From Rufibacter hautae (lineage in GTDB: Bacteria; Bacteroidota; Bacteroidia; Cytophagales; Hymenobacteraceae), in contig NZ_VKKY01000002.1 in the NCBI RefSeq assembly GCF_008271695.1, forward strand, positions 124,001 to 188,000: a stretch of DNA of 64,000 nt. The letters are read 5' to 3'. Positions 1-8,931 of this stretch are shown here, one piece after another (position 1 is the stretch's first letter; each line of letters begins with the position of its first letter). The position numbers were made by a program, and so were the translations under genes. The notes beneath the pieces were generated by a model. That model was not told the origin of the DNA. It worked only from the letters and a program-made list of their open reading frames with translations, and did no database searches.

Positions 1-24
1 ATGATTTAAAAGGTAGAGTGATAT

Positions 25-38
25 TTCTTGTACAAGAA
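25..38. promoter_or_regulatory. 14-bp perfect palindrome, possible operator
   Basis: TTCTTGTACAAGAA is a perfect 14-bp palindrome about 165 bp upstream of the first sensor kinase. It could be an operator for a dimeric regulator, but nothing else supports this and such a short palindrome may be chance. Confidence 0.2.
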
Positions 39-161
39 GATTAATGCTGTTAATTTTAAAGGTGCATTTTCCCAGGCCCTAAACAGAAGATGGATGTGGG
101 GTAAAGGGCTGTTTTACCTTTTGTATTTTGAGGGGTATCCAGAAGGCTTTCTACTCTCTGG

Positions 162-169
162 TATCTTTG
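162..169 (+). promoter_or_regulatory. Candidate -7 box of sensor kinase gene
   Basis: TATCTTTG matches the Bacteroidota sigma-ABfr -7 consensus TAnnTTTG and lies about 30 bp before the kinase start codon. I see no matching TTTG -33 element at 19-21 bp spacing, so the call rests on the -7 box and its position. Confidence 0.35.
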
Positions 170-201
170 GTAGGTCTGATTGGAATGAAATTGTTTAAAA
201 C

Positions 202-2091
202 ATGAGGCTGAATGCTGTAGAAGAAAAATTTTCGTCTATTCCAGAAGAGGACTACCGCCTGTTCTTTGATTGCAACCCCCTCCCTATGTGGGTGTTTGAT
301 ACCGTTAGTCTTCAGTTCTTGATGGTCAACGCGGCTGCCGTAAAGTTATACGGGTATTCTGCGGAGGAATTTCTGACGATGACCATTAATGACATAAGGC
401 CACAAAGCCAACGCTTGCAAGTATTACAGTTGGTCTCTAGCAAGAGAGATGTCCTGAACCATTCAGGGGAGTGGGTGCACCTAAAGAAGGACGGGACAGA
501 GCTGTTTGTAGACATTGTCTCCCATGAGCTGGCGGCGATTGCCGGTAAACCCGCCAGGCGTTTGGTGGTGGCTCATGACATGACCACTCGGAAACTAGCA
601 GAGCAGCAACTAGCCCAGGCAGAGCAATATGCCCGTTCCATTCTGAATAACATTGTAGAGGTGGTGTTCTCCTTTAATGACAAGATGGAGATGACCTATA
701 TAAGTCCCCAGTGCCAGGTTATTTTGGGGTACTCGCCGGAGCAATTCTATGCCGATAAATACCTTTGGTTTAACTTGGTGCATCCGCAGGACCGGGCGCT
801 GTTTGAAGAGTCTTTGCCCAAGATAAAGGTATCCAGTCAGCAGTTCCAGTTAGAGTACAGGATAAAGGCTGTAACTGGGGAAGAAAAATGGCTTATTACC
901 CGCTGTACCGCCCAGCTCAATGAACAAGGCCGTATGGTCAGGATTGATGGGAGCGCCAATGACATCACGCGCCGAAAAATGATGGAAGAGCGCCTGCGGT
1001 TTTCCGATTTCTCCATTGAGCGCGCCTCTGAGGCTTACCTTTGGGCCCGTGAAGATGGCAAGATCATGCGTGTGAACCGCGCGGCCTGCTACCTGTTGGG
1101 TTACCAAGAGGAGGAGTTGCTGGCCTTAAGGGTACTTGATATCACCCCAGGTATGGATGACCAGGAATGGCAACAGCGCTGGGCTGAGTTTCTGGGACAG
1201 AAAAGCCTTAATTTTGAGACGGTGCTAAAAGCCAAGAATGGACAGTTGCATCCGGTGGAGGTGCACCTTAACTATTTCAGTTTTGGACAGGAAACCTTCT
1301 GCTTCTCCTCCATCCGGCAGATCGCCGAAAGAAAGCAGGCAGAGGCAGAAAGGGCCAGCTTTCACCAAGAGATAGCCCGGCAGAATGAGCACCTGCGCCA
1401 GTTTGCCTACATCGTGTCACATAATTTGCGGGCTCCCGTGGCCAATATTGTGGGGTTGACTAAACTGTATAACCACCAGAACTTGGCAGATCCCATGAAT
1501 GCAGTGCTTCTTGACAAACTGCAGCGCACCACCCATAACTTAGATGCCACCATCAAAGACCTGAACGATATCCTCACCATCAGGAGCGGTGCTGAAAAGG
1601 AGTTGGAGAACATAGATCTGGAGCGGGTATTCACTGAGGTGAAAGAAAGCCTGTCTGGCCAGTTAAGTAAATACGCTTCAAAGTTGGCGGTTGATTTCAG
1701 TGCCGGTAAGTGGGTGTTGGGGGTGAAAGGCTATGTGCACAGCATATTTTTGAACCTGATCACCAATGCAATAAAGTACCAATCAACAGACCGGTTCTTG
1801 GAAATCCATATTTATACCGTATTTTCAAACGGGTTTTTATGCCTCCAGATCCAGGATAATGGGTTGGGGATAGATTTAGAGAAACAAGGAGCAAAAATTT
1901 TTGGCTTGTACCGCCGTTTCCATCCGCATATTGAAGGTAAAGGCGTAGGTTTGCATATGATTAAAACCCAGGTAGAAACCATGGGCGGATGGGTTGAAGT
2001 AGAAAGTGCAGAATTGCAGGGATCCACATTCAAAGTATATTTTCAAGTAGCACCAAAAAATGACGAAATACCAGCGAGTCTTCTTAATTGA
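202..2091 (+). CDS. Multi-PAS sensor histidine kinase
   Basis: Senses an unknown signal and autophosphorylates on histidine. No signal peptide or transmembrane segment is apparent, so it is probably cytoplasmic. Three PAS/PAC units occupy roughly residues 18-130, 142-260 and 266-378. They are followed by a HisKA-like helical hairpin with phospho-acceptor H407 in the H-box SHNLRAPVAN, and a HATPase domain with N-box NLITNAIKY (~518-526), G1 box DNGLGI (~552) and G2 box GKGVGL (~579). The H-box is the SHNLR variant rather than SHELR; the second kinase in this window shares it. The 3' end overlaps the next gene, a receiver protein, by 32 bp, so the two are almost certainly co-translated and are cognate partners. 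The stimulus cannot be deduced. Kinase call is secure. Confidence 0.93.
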   Translation: MRLNAVEEKFSSIPEEDYRLFFDCNPLPMWVFDTVSLQFLMVNAAAVKLYGYSAEEFLTMTINDIRPQSQRLQVLQLVSSKRDVLNHSGEWVHLKKDGTELFVDIVSHELAAIAGKPARRLVVAHDMTTRKLAEQQLAQAEQYARSILNNIVEVVFSFNDKMEMTYISPQCQVILGYSPEQFYADKYLWFNLVHPQDRALFEESLPKIKVSSQQFQLEYRIKAVTGEEKWLITRCTAQLNEQGRMVRIDGSANDITRRKMMEERLRFSDFSIERASEAYLWAREDGKIMRVNRAACYLLGYQEEELLALRVLDITPGMDDQEWQQRWAEFLGQKSLNFETVLKAKNGQLHPVEVHLNYFSFGQETFCFSSIRQIAERKQAEAERASFHQEIARQNEHLRQFAYIVSHNLRAPVANIVGLTKLYNHQNLADPMNAVLLDKLQRTTHNLDATIKDLNDILTIRSGAEKELENIDLERVFTEVKESLSGQLSKYASKLAVDFSAGKWVLGVKGYVHSIFLNLITNAIKYQSTDRFLEIHIYTVFSNGFLCLQIQDNGLGIDLEKQGAKIFGLYRRFHPHIEGKGVGLHMIKTQVETMGGWVEVESAELQGSTFKVYFQVAPKNDEIPASLLN

Positions 2092-2470
2092 TGATGACGA
2101 GATTCACAATTTTCTGTGTGAGAGTGTGATTAAGAGCCAGCAGTTTGCCGCAAAAGTGAACAGCTTTTTGTGGGCAGAAGAAGCGTTAGACGCCTTGAAT
2201 GGTATGGTGAAAGATGCTCCCCAGGATTTCCCAGAAATCATTTTCCTTGATATCAACATGCCCGGCATGGACGGATGGGAATTCATTGAGGAATATAAGA
2301 AGCTGCCCCTTGAACTCACCGGCAAATGCCTGCTCTTCGTCCTTTCCTCGGCGGTTGACAAGAACGACATCACCCATGCCCGGAATCTCTCTGAGGTGAA
2401 CGATTTCTTCTCAAAACCCCTTACCACCGACATTCTGCAGATCATTTCTGAGCAGTACTCAGAGCTTTAA
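2060..2470 (+). CDS. Stand-alone receiver-domain response regulator
   Basis: A single REC domain with no output domain (136 aa). Acidic pocket D11-D13, phospho-acceptor D64 (in FLDINMPGMDGW), switch Ser ~96-97 and conserved K119 (in SKPL) are all present, so it should be competent for phosphorylation. It begins 32 bp inside the end of the upstream PAS kinase, which implies translational coupling and a dedicated pair. REC-only proteins usually act by protein-protein contact or as phosphorelay intermediates; the target is unknown. It is clearly related to the 5162-5554 receiver. A long perfect hairpin terminator follows at once. Confidence 0.93.
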   Translation: MTKYQRVFLIDDDEIHNFLCESVIKSQQFAAKVNSFLWAEEALDALNGMVKDAPQDFPEIIFLDINMPGMDGWEFIEEYKKLPLELTGKCLLFVLSSAVDKNDITHARNLSEVNDFFSKPLTTDILQIISEQYSEL

Positions 2471-2482
2471 GGGTGTTTGAAA

Positions 2483-2537
2483 GCCTAAAGCAGAAAGGAG
2501 GCGCAGTCTATGACTGCGCCTCCTTTCTGCTTTAGGC
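2483..2537. terminator. 26-bp perfect hairpin terminator
   Basis: Arms 2483-2508 and 2512-2537 are perfectly complementary over 26 bp with a 3-nt loop. It sits 12 bp after the receiver stop codon. The convergent gene at 2626 suggests it can act in both directions. Confidence 0.8.
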
Positions 2538-2603
2538 GAAGGTGCTTTCTTTTTCAAAGTTTAAGGATTAACCTCAAGGCCTTCGTCTGCAAGTATCATT
2601 TTA

Positions 2604-2626
2604 AGGCTGTTTTTAAGAAAACAGGC
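2604..2626. repeat. Dispersed palindrome, core GGCTGTTTTT/AAAACAGGC
   Basis: AGGCTGTTTT, a short spacer and AAAACAGGCT form a near-perfect hairpin that touches the stop codon of the minus-strand gene at 2626. The same core recurs near 8711, 13534, 42607, 49999, 50491, 57879 and 59095. Here it probably also serves as terminator for the minus-strand gene. Confidence 0.6.
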
Positions 2627-2922
2627 TAAAAGATCTTCTTGATGCCATCGGTAAGGTCGTCCAAGCCACGTTTGATGTCTTGCCAGGTGCTGTCGGTGGC
2701 TGTAGACGTGTCATTCAATTTCTGGGCAATCAAAGCGCGCTTGGCTTCTAGGGCGGCGATATGCTCATGGTAGGTATTCTGCGAATCTGCGGTAGTGGCG
2801 TGGGCCCGGCCCTGCAGGACCTTTATCTTAGCATCCAACTCCTCTAAACTTTTGCGGATTTCCTTTTCATTCAGGTGCTCGGGAGCCCGCATGTTCTCAG
2901 GTTTCAGGTTATAAGTATCCAT
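2626..2922 (-). CDS. Small coiled-coil protein of unknown function
   Basis: 98 residues, highly charged, with no signal peptide or membrane segment. The central part (about residues 20-75) has heptad-like Leu/Ile/Ala spacing typical of a helical coiled-coil hairpin, and the C-terminus (TWQDIKRGLDDLTDGIKKIF) looks amphipathic. This resembles small stress-associated helical proteins of cyanobacteria and Bacteroidota, but I cannot assign a family. It is transcribed alone, converging on the receiver gene. ATG start chosen because the ORF has no alternative upstream start. Confidence 0.7.
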   Translation of the reverse strand: MDTYNLKPENMRAPEHLNEKEIRKSLEELDAKIKVLQGRAHATTADSQNTYHEHIAALEAKRALIAQKLNDTSTATDSTWQDIKRGLDDLTDGIKKIF

Positions 2923-3155
2923 AGTGGTAGGGTTAGTTGCTTGTAAGTACTTTCCTGAGCAGAAAATGTTTTGCCTAGAACCAAGTTGTGCCGTCTTTAA
3001 AGATCGGAATTGGCGTAAGTTGCTGTGAGTCTATCCAGTTACAAGTACTCGGTATAGGCTTAGGTTCTACAAATCTGAGAAGGGGAGGACTATCATAGGG
3101 AAGTAAAAAGAGTTGAAGTAGCTAGAGAGGTGTTCTGTTTTTGGTTTATTTTTCA

Positions 3156-3184
3156 GGAAACGGGCGCAAAAGCCCGATGTTTCC
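3156..3184. other. Imperfect hairpin in trehalase leader
   Basis: GGAAACGGGC and GCCCGATGTTTCC can pair around a GCAAAA loop with a 3-nt bulge, about 70-100 bp before the preferred trehalase start. A structured leader here argues against translation starting at the upstream GTG (3130). A regulatory role is speculative. Confidence 0.3.
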
Positions 3185-3252
3185 CGCCATGTCAGCTGTA
3201 TCCTGGCATATACTTCCCTAGAGGCTTCTGCGTAAGAAGGGGAGACTTACCA

Positions 3253-4869
3253 ATGGCTTCCCTCATGAAGAATATGCTTTCCTGTTCCCCGCGGGCGATT
3301 TCCAGAAACCTGTTTCTTTTATCTTTCTTCCTGTTTTGGGGTTGGTTTCACCCATGTCAGGCGCAATTCAGGCCGCAGGAGCAATTAGGTGAATTGTTCA
3401 AGGAGGTTCAGTTGGCACCCGTGTTCCCAGACTCCAAGACTTTCCCAGACTGTAGACCCTTGGCTCCGCCGGAGAAAATCCTCAAGGCATATGCCCAGAA
3501 GAAAGGCAAACCGGGGTTTGACCTGAAAGCCTTTGTGCTGCGCTATTTTGAGTTGCCGGTAGAACCTGCGAACCAATTCAAGTCCAATGCAGCCTTACCC
3601 GTGGCGCAGCACATTGAGCGTTTGTGGCCGGTGCTTACCCGCCAGCCCCTGGCAGAGCAGAGTTCCCTTATTCCGTTGCCCCACGCGTATGTGGTTCCCG
3701 GTGGGCGCTTCCGGGAAATCTATTACTGGGACAGTTATTTCACCATGTTAGGCCTGCAGGAAAGTGGCCAAGTGGAGCTCATCCAGAGCATGGTAGACAA
3801 TTTTACCTATCTTATCAATACTTTGGGCCATATCCCCAATGGGAACCGAAGCTATTACGTGAGCAGATCGCAGCCGCCTTTCTATGCCCTCATGCTGCGC
3901 ATCCTAGCCCAGGAGAAAGGTCCCGAGGTCCTGAAAACCTATGAACCCGCCCTCCGGAAAGAGTACGACTTCTGGATGAATGGCCAAGGAACGCTCACCC
4001 CCGGGAAGCCGACGCACAGGCGAGTGGTCAGAATGCCCGACGGAAGCCTTTTGAACCGGTACTGGGACGATGACCCGTCTCCCCGGCCCGAGGCATATAA
4101 GGAAGACGTGGAAGTGGCTCGCACCTCCGGCAGAAGCCACCCAGAGGTATACCGCGATATCAGGGCCGCGGCCGAGTCTGGCTGGGATTTCAGCACCCGA
4201 TGGTTTAAGGACGGGAAGTCGCTGCAAACTATCAGAACCACCCAGTTGATTCCCGTGGATTTGAACGCCCTGCTTTACCACATGGAGCTTACCCTAGCCC
4301 AAATGGCGCACCTGCAGCAAAACAAGACCCAGGAGAAGCTTTACCGGCAAAAGGCCCAGCAGCGGAAAAAAGCCCTCCTGCGCTACTGCTGGAACCCCGA
4401 AGACCGGTTTTTCTATGACTACGACTTCATCAACCAAAAGACGACCGATATTCCTACTCTAGCCTCTGTAACGCCTTTGTTCTTCTGCATGGCTACCAAA
4501 GCCCAGGCAAAAGCGGTAGCCCAGCGGCTGCAACGTGATTTCCTGCGACAAGGGGGATTGACCACCACATTAACCACCTCGGGGCAGCAGTGGGATGCGC
4601 CCAACGGGTGGGCTCCCTTGCAGTGGATGAGCATCCAAGGTTTGCGCGCCTATGGCCAAGAGGATCTGGCCAACACCATTGCCGACCGTTGGATCAAGCA
4701 AAACACACAGGTCTACGAACTCACGGGCAAGCTCACCGAGAAATACAATGTAGAAAAGCCCGGTGCCGAAGGCGGCGGCGGAGAGTACCCCAACCAAGAC
4801 GGCTTCGGGTGGACAAATGGCGTACTGCTAAAACTGCTCAAGAAGCAGCAAACTCCAGCAAGGAAGTAA
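3253..4869 (+). CDS. treA: Alpha,alpha-trehalase (GH37), exported
   Basis: Hydrolyses trehalose to two glucose, most likely in the periplasm. Both GH37 signatures are present: PGGRFREIYYWDSY (about residue 146) and QWDAPNGWAP (about 446), followed by the glycine-rich GGGGEYPNQDGFGWTNG motif. By analogy with E. coli periplasmic trehalase, the catalytic acid is the Asp of SGWDFSTRW and the base the Glu of TEKYN. The N-terminus carries a signal peptide (hydrophobic NLFLLSFFLFWGWF, cleavage near CQA-QF). I chose ATG 3253 because AAGGGGAG precedes it and the signal peptide follows directly; the frame is open back to GTG 3130, and ATG 3265 is an alternative. About 538 aa, normal for the family. Monocistronic. 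Confidence 0.93.
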   Translation: MASLMKNMLSCSPRAISRNLFLLSFFLFWGWFHPCQAQFRPQEQLGELFKEVQLAPVFPDSKTFPDCRPLAPPEKILKAYAQKKGKPGFDLKAFVLRYFELPVEPANQFKSNAALPVAQHIERLWPVLTRQPLAEQSSLIPLPHAYVVPGGRFREIYYWDSYFTMLGLQESGQVELIQSMVDNFTYLINTLGHIPNGNRSYYVSRSQPPFYALMLRILAQEKGPEVLKTYEPALRKEYDFWMNGQGTLTPGKPTHRRVVRMPDGSLLNRYWDDDPSPRPEAYKEDVEVARTSGRSHPEVYRDIRAAAESGWDFSTRWFKDGKSLQTIRTTQLIPVDLNALLYHMELTLAQMAHLQQNKTQEKLYRQKAQQRKKALLRYCWNPEDRFFYDYDFINQKTTDIPTLASVTPLFFCMATKAQAKAVAQRLQRDFLRQGGLTTTLTTSGQQWDAPNGWAPLQWMSIQGLRAYGQEDLANTIADRWIKQNTQVYELTGKLTEKYNVEKPGAEGGGGEYPNQDGFGWTNGVLLKLLKKQQTPARK

Positions 4870-5161
4870 GCGGACAGTGTCTTACAGTTTTGAGGCTGTT
4901 TTAGGAGAATTGATGGTAAATCAATAAGGGCGAGAAATCCAATTTCTGTTCTTCATTTTGAGTGGCAGCTTTTCAAGGAGTTGATGAGGTAGGGTGGAAG
5001 GGCAATTTCCGGAGGCATTTTGCAGGTAAAAATGTAGCAAGAATGGAAGACCACACGGTTTTTTCCAATTTCAGGCAAATTCTTATCAAGCTCATAAGTA
5101 TTTATTCAGGGTTTTGCCGTTATTTTACTGAGACAAAGTCCCCACCCTGAAATAGAGTACA

Positions 5162-5554
5162 GTGAAGAGAATTAAATCAATCTTGCTAATTGAGGATGAC
5201 GAGATAACTAATTTCCTTAACCAAACCGTTATTGAAGAAACTGGAGTTGCCGAGGAAATCATCGTTGCTTTGAATGGGTTGGAGGGGCTGTCTTATCTCC
5301 AGAGTCTCAAGAACCCAGCTGATTTTCCATCTTTGATTCTGCTAGACATCAACATGCCGGTGTTAGATGGTTTTTCTTTTATGGAAGAGTACCACAGGTT
5401 GCCATTGGTAGAGGAGAGCTCCACCAAAATTGTAGTGCTGTCTACCTCGTCAAATGCCTCGGATATGAACCAGATGCGGTCACTAGGCATTACCACTTGC
5501 CTGCAAAAACCCCTAAACGAAGCCGATTTCAGGAAAGTAGTAGCAGAATTATAA
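5162..5554 (+). CDS. Stand-alone receiver-domain response regulator
   Basis: 130-residue REC domain without output domain. Acidic pocket D12/D13, phospho-acceptor D62 (LLDINMPVLDG), switch T95 and K116 (QKPL) are all visible. The start is GTG; no ATG is available before the conserved first strand. It is a paralogue of the receiver at 2060. The nearest kinase gene, also a multi-PAS type, begins about 580 bp downstream beyond a terminator-like hairpin, so pairing with it is plausible but they are not an operon. Confidence 0.9.
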   Translation: MKRIKSILLIEDDEITNFLNQTVIEETGVAEEIIVALNGLEGLSYLQSLKNPADFPSLILLDINMPVLDGFSFMEEYHRLPLVEESSTKIVVLSTSSNASDMNQMRSLGITTCLQKPLNEADFRKVVAEL

Positions 5555-5621
5555 TCTATTTTAAGTTGGTTTCCTGAGTATTTTTGCCCCGATAATCAGA
5601 AAAAAACAAAAAACAAAATTG

Positions 5622-5685
5622 AAAGGACCTCTGATAAAGGCTAAAGGAGTAAGTTAATCTTACTCGGGCTTATCAGAGGTCTTTT
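5622..5685. terminator. Hairpin terminator after receiver gene
   Basis: AAAGGACCTCTGATAA (5622-5637) pairs with TTATCAGAGGTCTTTT (5670-5685). An inner AGTAAG/CTTACT stem extends it. Located about 70 bp after the receiver stop. Confidence 0.7.
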
Positions 5686-6122
5686 CGTTGCCGAATTACT
5701 GGGCATTTCATGTCAAGTGCATAAACCCTATTTCTTACTGTCTTAAAACTATATTTCCCTCGAAAATTGTAGAGGTGCAAGGTTCTATTCTTAGTTCACA
5801 TAAATACACAATTGGTTCATTTTCAATGATCTCTTACTTCAATTTTAATCAGGAGGCCAGTCATTCTGCCTACTTTGCAGATTTTAGGTGAACAGAATCC
5901 TTAAAAGATCATATTATTAAATTGTTAAGTAGGCAGCCGTAATTTTATTTTAATCCTCTTATTAAGCCTCGTTAAATACGCTATAGTGCTTATTCGGAAT
6001 TAAATTGTATAATTTCTTATTAATTGCTTTGTTGTTGAGATAATGATATTTAAAGATTTAAAATGATGTAAATTGCATCACAGAAATTACTTGAAACCGC
6101 AAGACGTGAGATCTAATAAAGT
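5686..6122. other. Intergenic region, no gene seen
   Basis: AT-rich leader between the receiver terminator and the second PAS kinase. The one short ORF on the plus strand here (about 67 codons) has no recognisable features. TAAATTG at 6069-6075 resembles a weak -7 box and covers the TTG at 6073 that would give the longest kinase ORF. Confidence 0.4.
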
Positions 6123-6130
6123 GGAGGTGA
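6123..6130 (+). promoter_or_regulatory. Shine-Dalgarno sequence deciding kinase start
   Basis: GGAGGTGA lies 5 nt before GTG 6136. Strong Shine-Dalgarno sites are uncommon in Bacteroidota, and this one favours GTG 6136 over the upstream TTG 6073. Confidence 0.5.
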
Positions 6131-6135
6131 CAAAA

Positions 6136-8691
6136 GTGCAATGGGACCAAAAAATTATAGAGAATTTAATTAGCGTCTCATCTGACCTTCTGTGTGTAAT
6201 TGATGAAGTTGGGAAGTATGTTTATGTAAGTGCCAGTAGTAAAGAAATATTGGGTTATGCGCCTGAGGAGTTGCTGGAAAAGCACTTCATTGATTTTGTT
6301 GCACCCAATGATAAAGCCTTAACGTGGGAGACGCATGAAACGGTCTTCAACGGAACCCCAATCAAGAATTTCTATAACCATTATCTGCATAAAAGCGGCA
6401 CCACAGTGCCCTTGTCCTGGTCCGCAGTTTGGTCTGAAGAAGAGCGGGTCATTTACTGCCTTGGGAGAGATGCAGCTGACCTAAGGTTGGCCCAGCAAAA
6501 GCTGGCGCAAAAAGACGAGTTCCACAGCACCTTGCTGCAACATGGCTCAGACATGCTAGGCCTGCTGAATGAGGTAGGGGAATACATCTACGTAGGTGGG
6601 GCTGTTTCAAGGCTGTTGAACTATGAGCCGGGGCAATTGATTGGCTGCAATGTGTTTGATCTCATTCACCCAGATGATGTGCCTTTGGCTGGTGAAGCTT
6701 TGGCAAAGATTCTAAGGCAAGAAGTGGTCCAGGTGCCTGATTTAAGGTTCAAGAATGCCCATGGAGAGTGGCGCTGGATTGAAGCCATCGTCAGTAATCA
6801 GTTGGAAAACCCTTCGGTCAATGCCTTGGTGGTTAGCTCCAGAGATATCACCGAAAGAAAAGAAGCCTCGTTGAGGCTAGCGGAGAGTGAGTATCGGTTC
6901 AGGTCCTTGTTTGAGAACAACCCAGACAATGCTACCTATGAAAACCGCGAAGGGGTGATTTTAGATGCAAACCCTACGTTCCTCTCCTGTGTAGGCCTTC
7001 CTCTGGAAGAGGTAGTTTCCAAAAAAATCATTGATTTCCTTCCGCCTGAGGTAGGGCCGTTGTGCGATGAAAACCTGGAAAGGGCTTTCCGGGGAGAGAA
7101 AATCAACTTCACAATTGAGATCCCCAAACCGAATGACAAGGTAGTGCGCCTCAACATCACCAAAATACCGGTGGTTGTGAATGGCGAAGTAATTGGGGTG
7201 CATTCCATTGCCAAAGACGTGACAGAAGTATCTGTCGCCCATACCATAATTGAAAAACAAGCGGAGACCCTGCAGACCATTTTTGAGAGCATTACAGATG
7301 CCTTTTTCATGTTGGGCAAAGACTGGCGCTTTAAGTTGGTCAACGGCGAATTTGAGCGGGTGCTTGGGCTTAAAAGAGATGAATGCCTGGGCAAAACCAT
7401 CTGGGAGGTCTTCCCGGAACTAATCAACGGGGAATTCTACAAGTACTACAAGCAGGCCATCTCCACCGGGCAGGCCGTTAAATTCGAGTCCTTCCTGCAG
7501 TTGTCTAAAATTTGGCTGGAGGTAAAAGCTTTCCCTTCAGAGGAAGGGCTTTCGGTGTACTTCTCAGACATCACAGAGAATGTTTTGGCCCAGGAGGAGC
7601 GGGAGAAACTGTCCTTGGTGGCCAGTAAGATCTCCAACGGGGTTATTATCACAACTCCCAAGGGCAAGATTGAGTGGGTGAACAACGCGTTCACGCGCAA
7701 TACAGGCTATACCTTTGACGAGGCCAAAGGTCAGAACCTGGCAACCTTCCTGGAAGGCCTCGAGACTGACCAGGAGAAAGGCCAAGAAATCACCGAGAAG
7801 CTGAAGAAGGGCATTCCCTTCAACATCATGGTGCTCCATTACAAGAAATCAGGCGAGAAGGTGTGGATTTCCATGGACTTTACGCCCATCCTCACCGATG
7901 ACGGCCAAGTCTCGCAGCACATCGTCATTCAGAAAGACATTACTTTCAGGAAAGCGGCCGAAGAACGCCACTTGGAAATGACCCGTGATTTGTACCGTCA
8001 GAACCGCGACCTGCAGCAATTTACGTACATTGTGTCGCACAACCTGCGGGCACCGGTAGCCAACGCCATGGGCTTGGCTGATTTCCTGACCAAGCTGGAC
8101 AAGCAGTCGGCTATGTATGATACTTCACTGGCGCACCTTAAGACAAGCGTGTTCAAGCTAGACACCGTTTTGCGCGACCTTAACATGATTCTTTCGCTGA
8201 GAGACCAGCAGGACATCTTGGAAAGGGAGATGGTTACTCTTGCCGATGTCTTTGAGCAGGTCCGGCTGTATTTCATGGAATCTTTGGCGCACCATAAAGG
8301 GGAGATTGTGGCGGATATCTCGCCAGACGTGAAAATAAAAACCAACAGGGCCTACCTCTACAGCATTTTCTACAACCTTCTCTCTAACGCCATTAAGTAC
8401 CGGTCTGAGGCCAGGACACTGCGGGTAGAGATTAGTTGCCAGGTGTGCTCCTCCGGCGGACTAGAGATTCACTTTGCCGACAACGGCTCGGGCTTTGATA
8501 TGGAAAAGGCGGGCAATAATGTCTTCAAGCTGTACAAGCGTTTCCATAACAATAAAAAGGGAAGGGGAATGGGCCTGTTCCTGGTGAAAACCCACGTGGA
8601 AAGCATGGGCGGCACCATTGAAATGAAAAGCAAGCTAAATGAGGGCACCCGGGTTGAGATTCATATTCCGGGAGAAATCGCTGCCAATTAA
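6136..8691 (+). CDS. Sensor histidine kinase with five PAS domains
   Basis: About 851 residues from GTG 6136; the frame is open back to TTG 6073, but GGAGGTGA lies just before 6136 and the first PAS domain begins immediately after it. Five PAS/PAC units lie at roughly residues 6-119, 127-243, 251-369, 374-484 and 491-619. They are followed by a HisKA-like hairpin with H635 in SHNLRAPVAN and a HATPase domain (N-box NLLSNAIKY ~747, G1 DNGSGF ~782, G2 GRGMGL). No membrane segment is evident, so it is probably a cytoplasmic multi-input sensor. The kinase core is very close to that of the 202-2091 kinase, which points to duplication with PAS shuffling. Its receiver partner may be the gene at 5162. 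Stimulus unknown. Confidence 0.9.
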   Translation: MQWDQKIIENLISVSSDLLCVIDEVGKYVYVSASSKEILGYAPEELLEKHFIDFVAPNDKALTWETHETVFNGTPIKNFYNHYLHKSGTTVPLSWSAVWSEEERVIYCLGRDAADLRLAQQKLAQKDEFHSTLLQHGSDMLGLLNEVGEYIYVGGAVSRLLNYEPGQLIGCNVFDLIHPDDVPLAGEALAKILRQEVVQVPDLRFKNAHGEWRWIEAIVSNQLENPSVNALVVSSRDITERKEASLRLAESEYRFRSLFENNPDNATYENREGVILDANPTFLSCVGLPLEEVVSKKIIDFLPPEVGPLCDENLERAFRGEKINFTIEIPKPNDKVVRLNITKIPVVVNGEVIGVHSIAKDVTEVSVAHTIIEKQAETLQTIFESITDAFFMLGKDWRFKLVNGEFERVLGLKRDECLGKTIWEVFPELINGEFYKYYKQAISTGQAVKFESFLQLSKIWLEVKAFPSEEGLSVYFSDITENVLAQEEREKLSLVASKISNGVIITTPKGKIEWVNNAFTRNTGYTFDEAKGQNLATFLEGLETDQEKGQEITEKLKKGIPFNIMVLHYKKSGEKVWISMDFTPILTDDGQVSQHIVIQKDITFRKAAEERHLEMTRDLYRQNRDLQQFTYIVSHNLRAPVANAMGLADFLTKLDKQSAMYDTSLAHLKTSVFKLDTVLRDLNMILSLRDQQDILEREMVTLADVFEQVRLYFMESLAHHKGEIVADISPDVKIKTNRAYLYSIFYNLLSNAIKYRSEARTLRVEISCQVCSSGGLEIHFADNGSGFDMEKAGNNVFKLYKRFHNNKKGRGMGLFLVKTHVESMGGTIEMKSKLNEGTRVEIHIPGEIAAN

Positions 8692-8701
8692 TCCAGGTAC
8701 G

Positions 8702-8743
8702 TGCGATTCAAGGCTGATTTTGTAAAATCAGCCTTGAATCGCA
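8702..8743. terminator. 20-bp perfect hairpin with dispersed core
   Basis: Arms 8702-8721 and 8724-8743 are fully complementary over 20 bp around a 2-nt centre, 10 bp after the kinase stop. The inner part GGCTGATTTT/AAAATCAGCC is a variant of the palindrome core dispersed through this window. Confidence 0.75.
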
Positions 8744-8931
8744 TAGGCTTTTTAAAGGACTTGTTAGTTGGATTTGCCTTTGAAGTTTTAGTATTTATAA
8801 CAAAGTTTAGACAAGTATAGTATTAAAGAAGGTGCGCAATAAGTGTACTGACTTTTCCAGATAGCTGCGGTGCGGCTGGCTGAAAAAAGGAACCTTATTC
8901 AACTATTTTTCCACCCCTAATTCTTTGTACT

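Noticed and set aside
4962-5150. 62-codon plus-strand ORF before the second receiver gene
   Set aside because: GTG start, no family features, and lies in what looks like the receiver's leader.
5688-5891. 67-codon plus-strand ORF
   Set aside because: Begins at the edge of a terminator hairpin in AT-rich intergenic DNA; no supporting features.
6073-6135. TTG start giving a 21-residue longer PAS kinase
   Set aside because: The TTG coincides with a possible -7 box, while GTG 6136 has a strong GGAGGTGA just upstream and fits the start of the first PAS domain.
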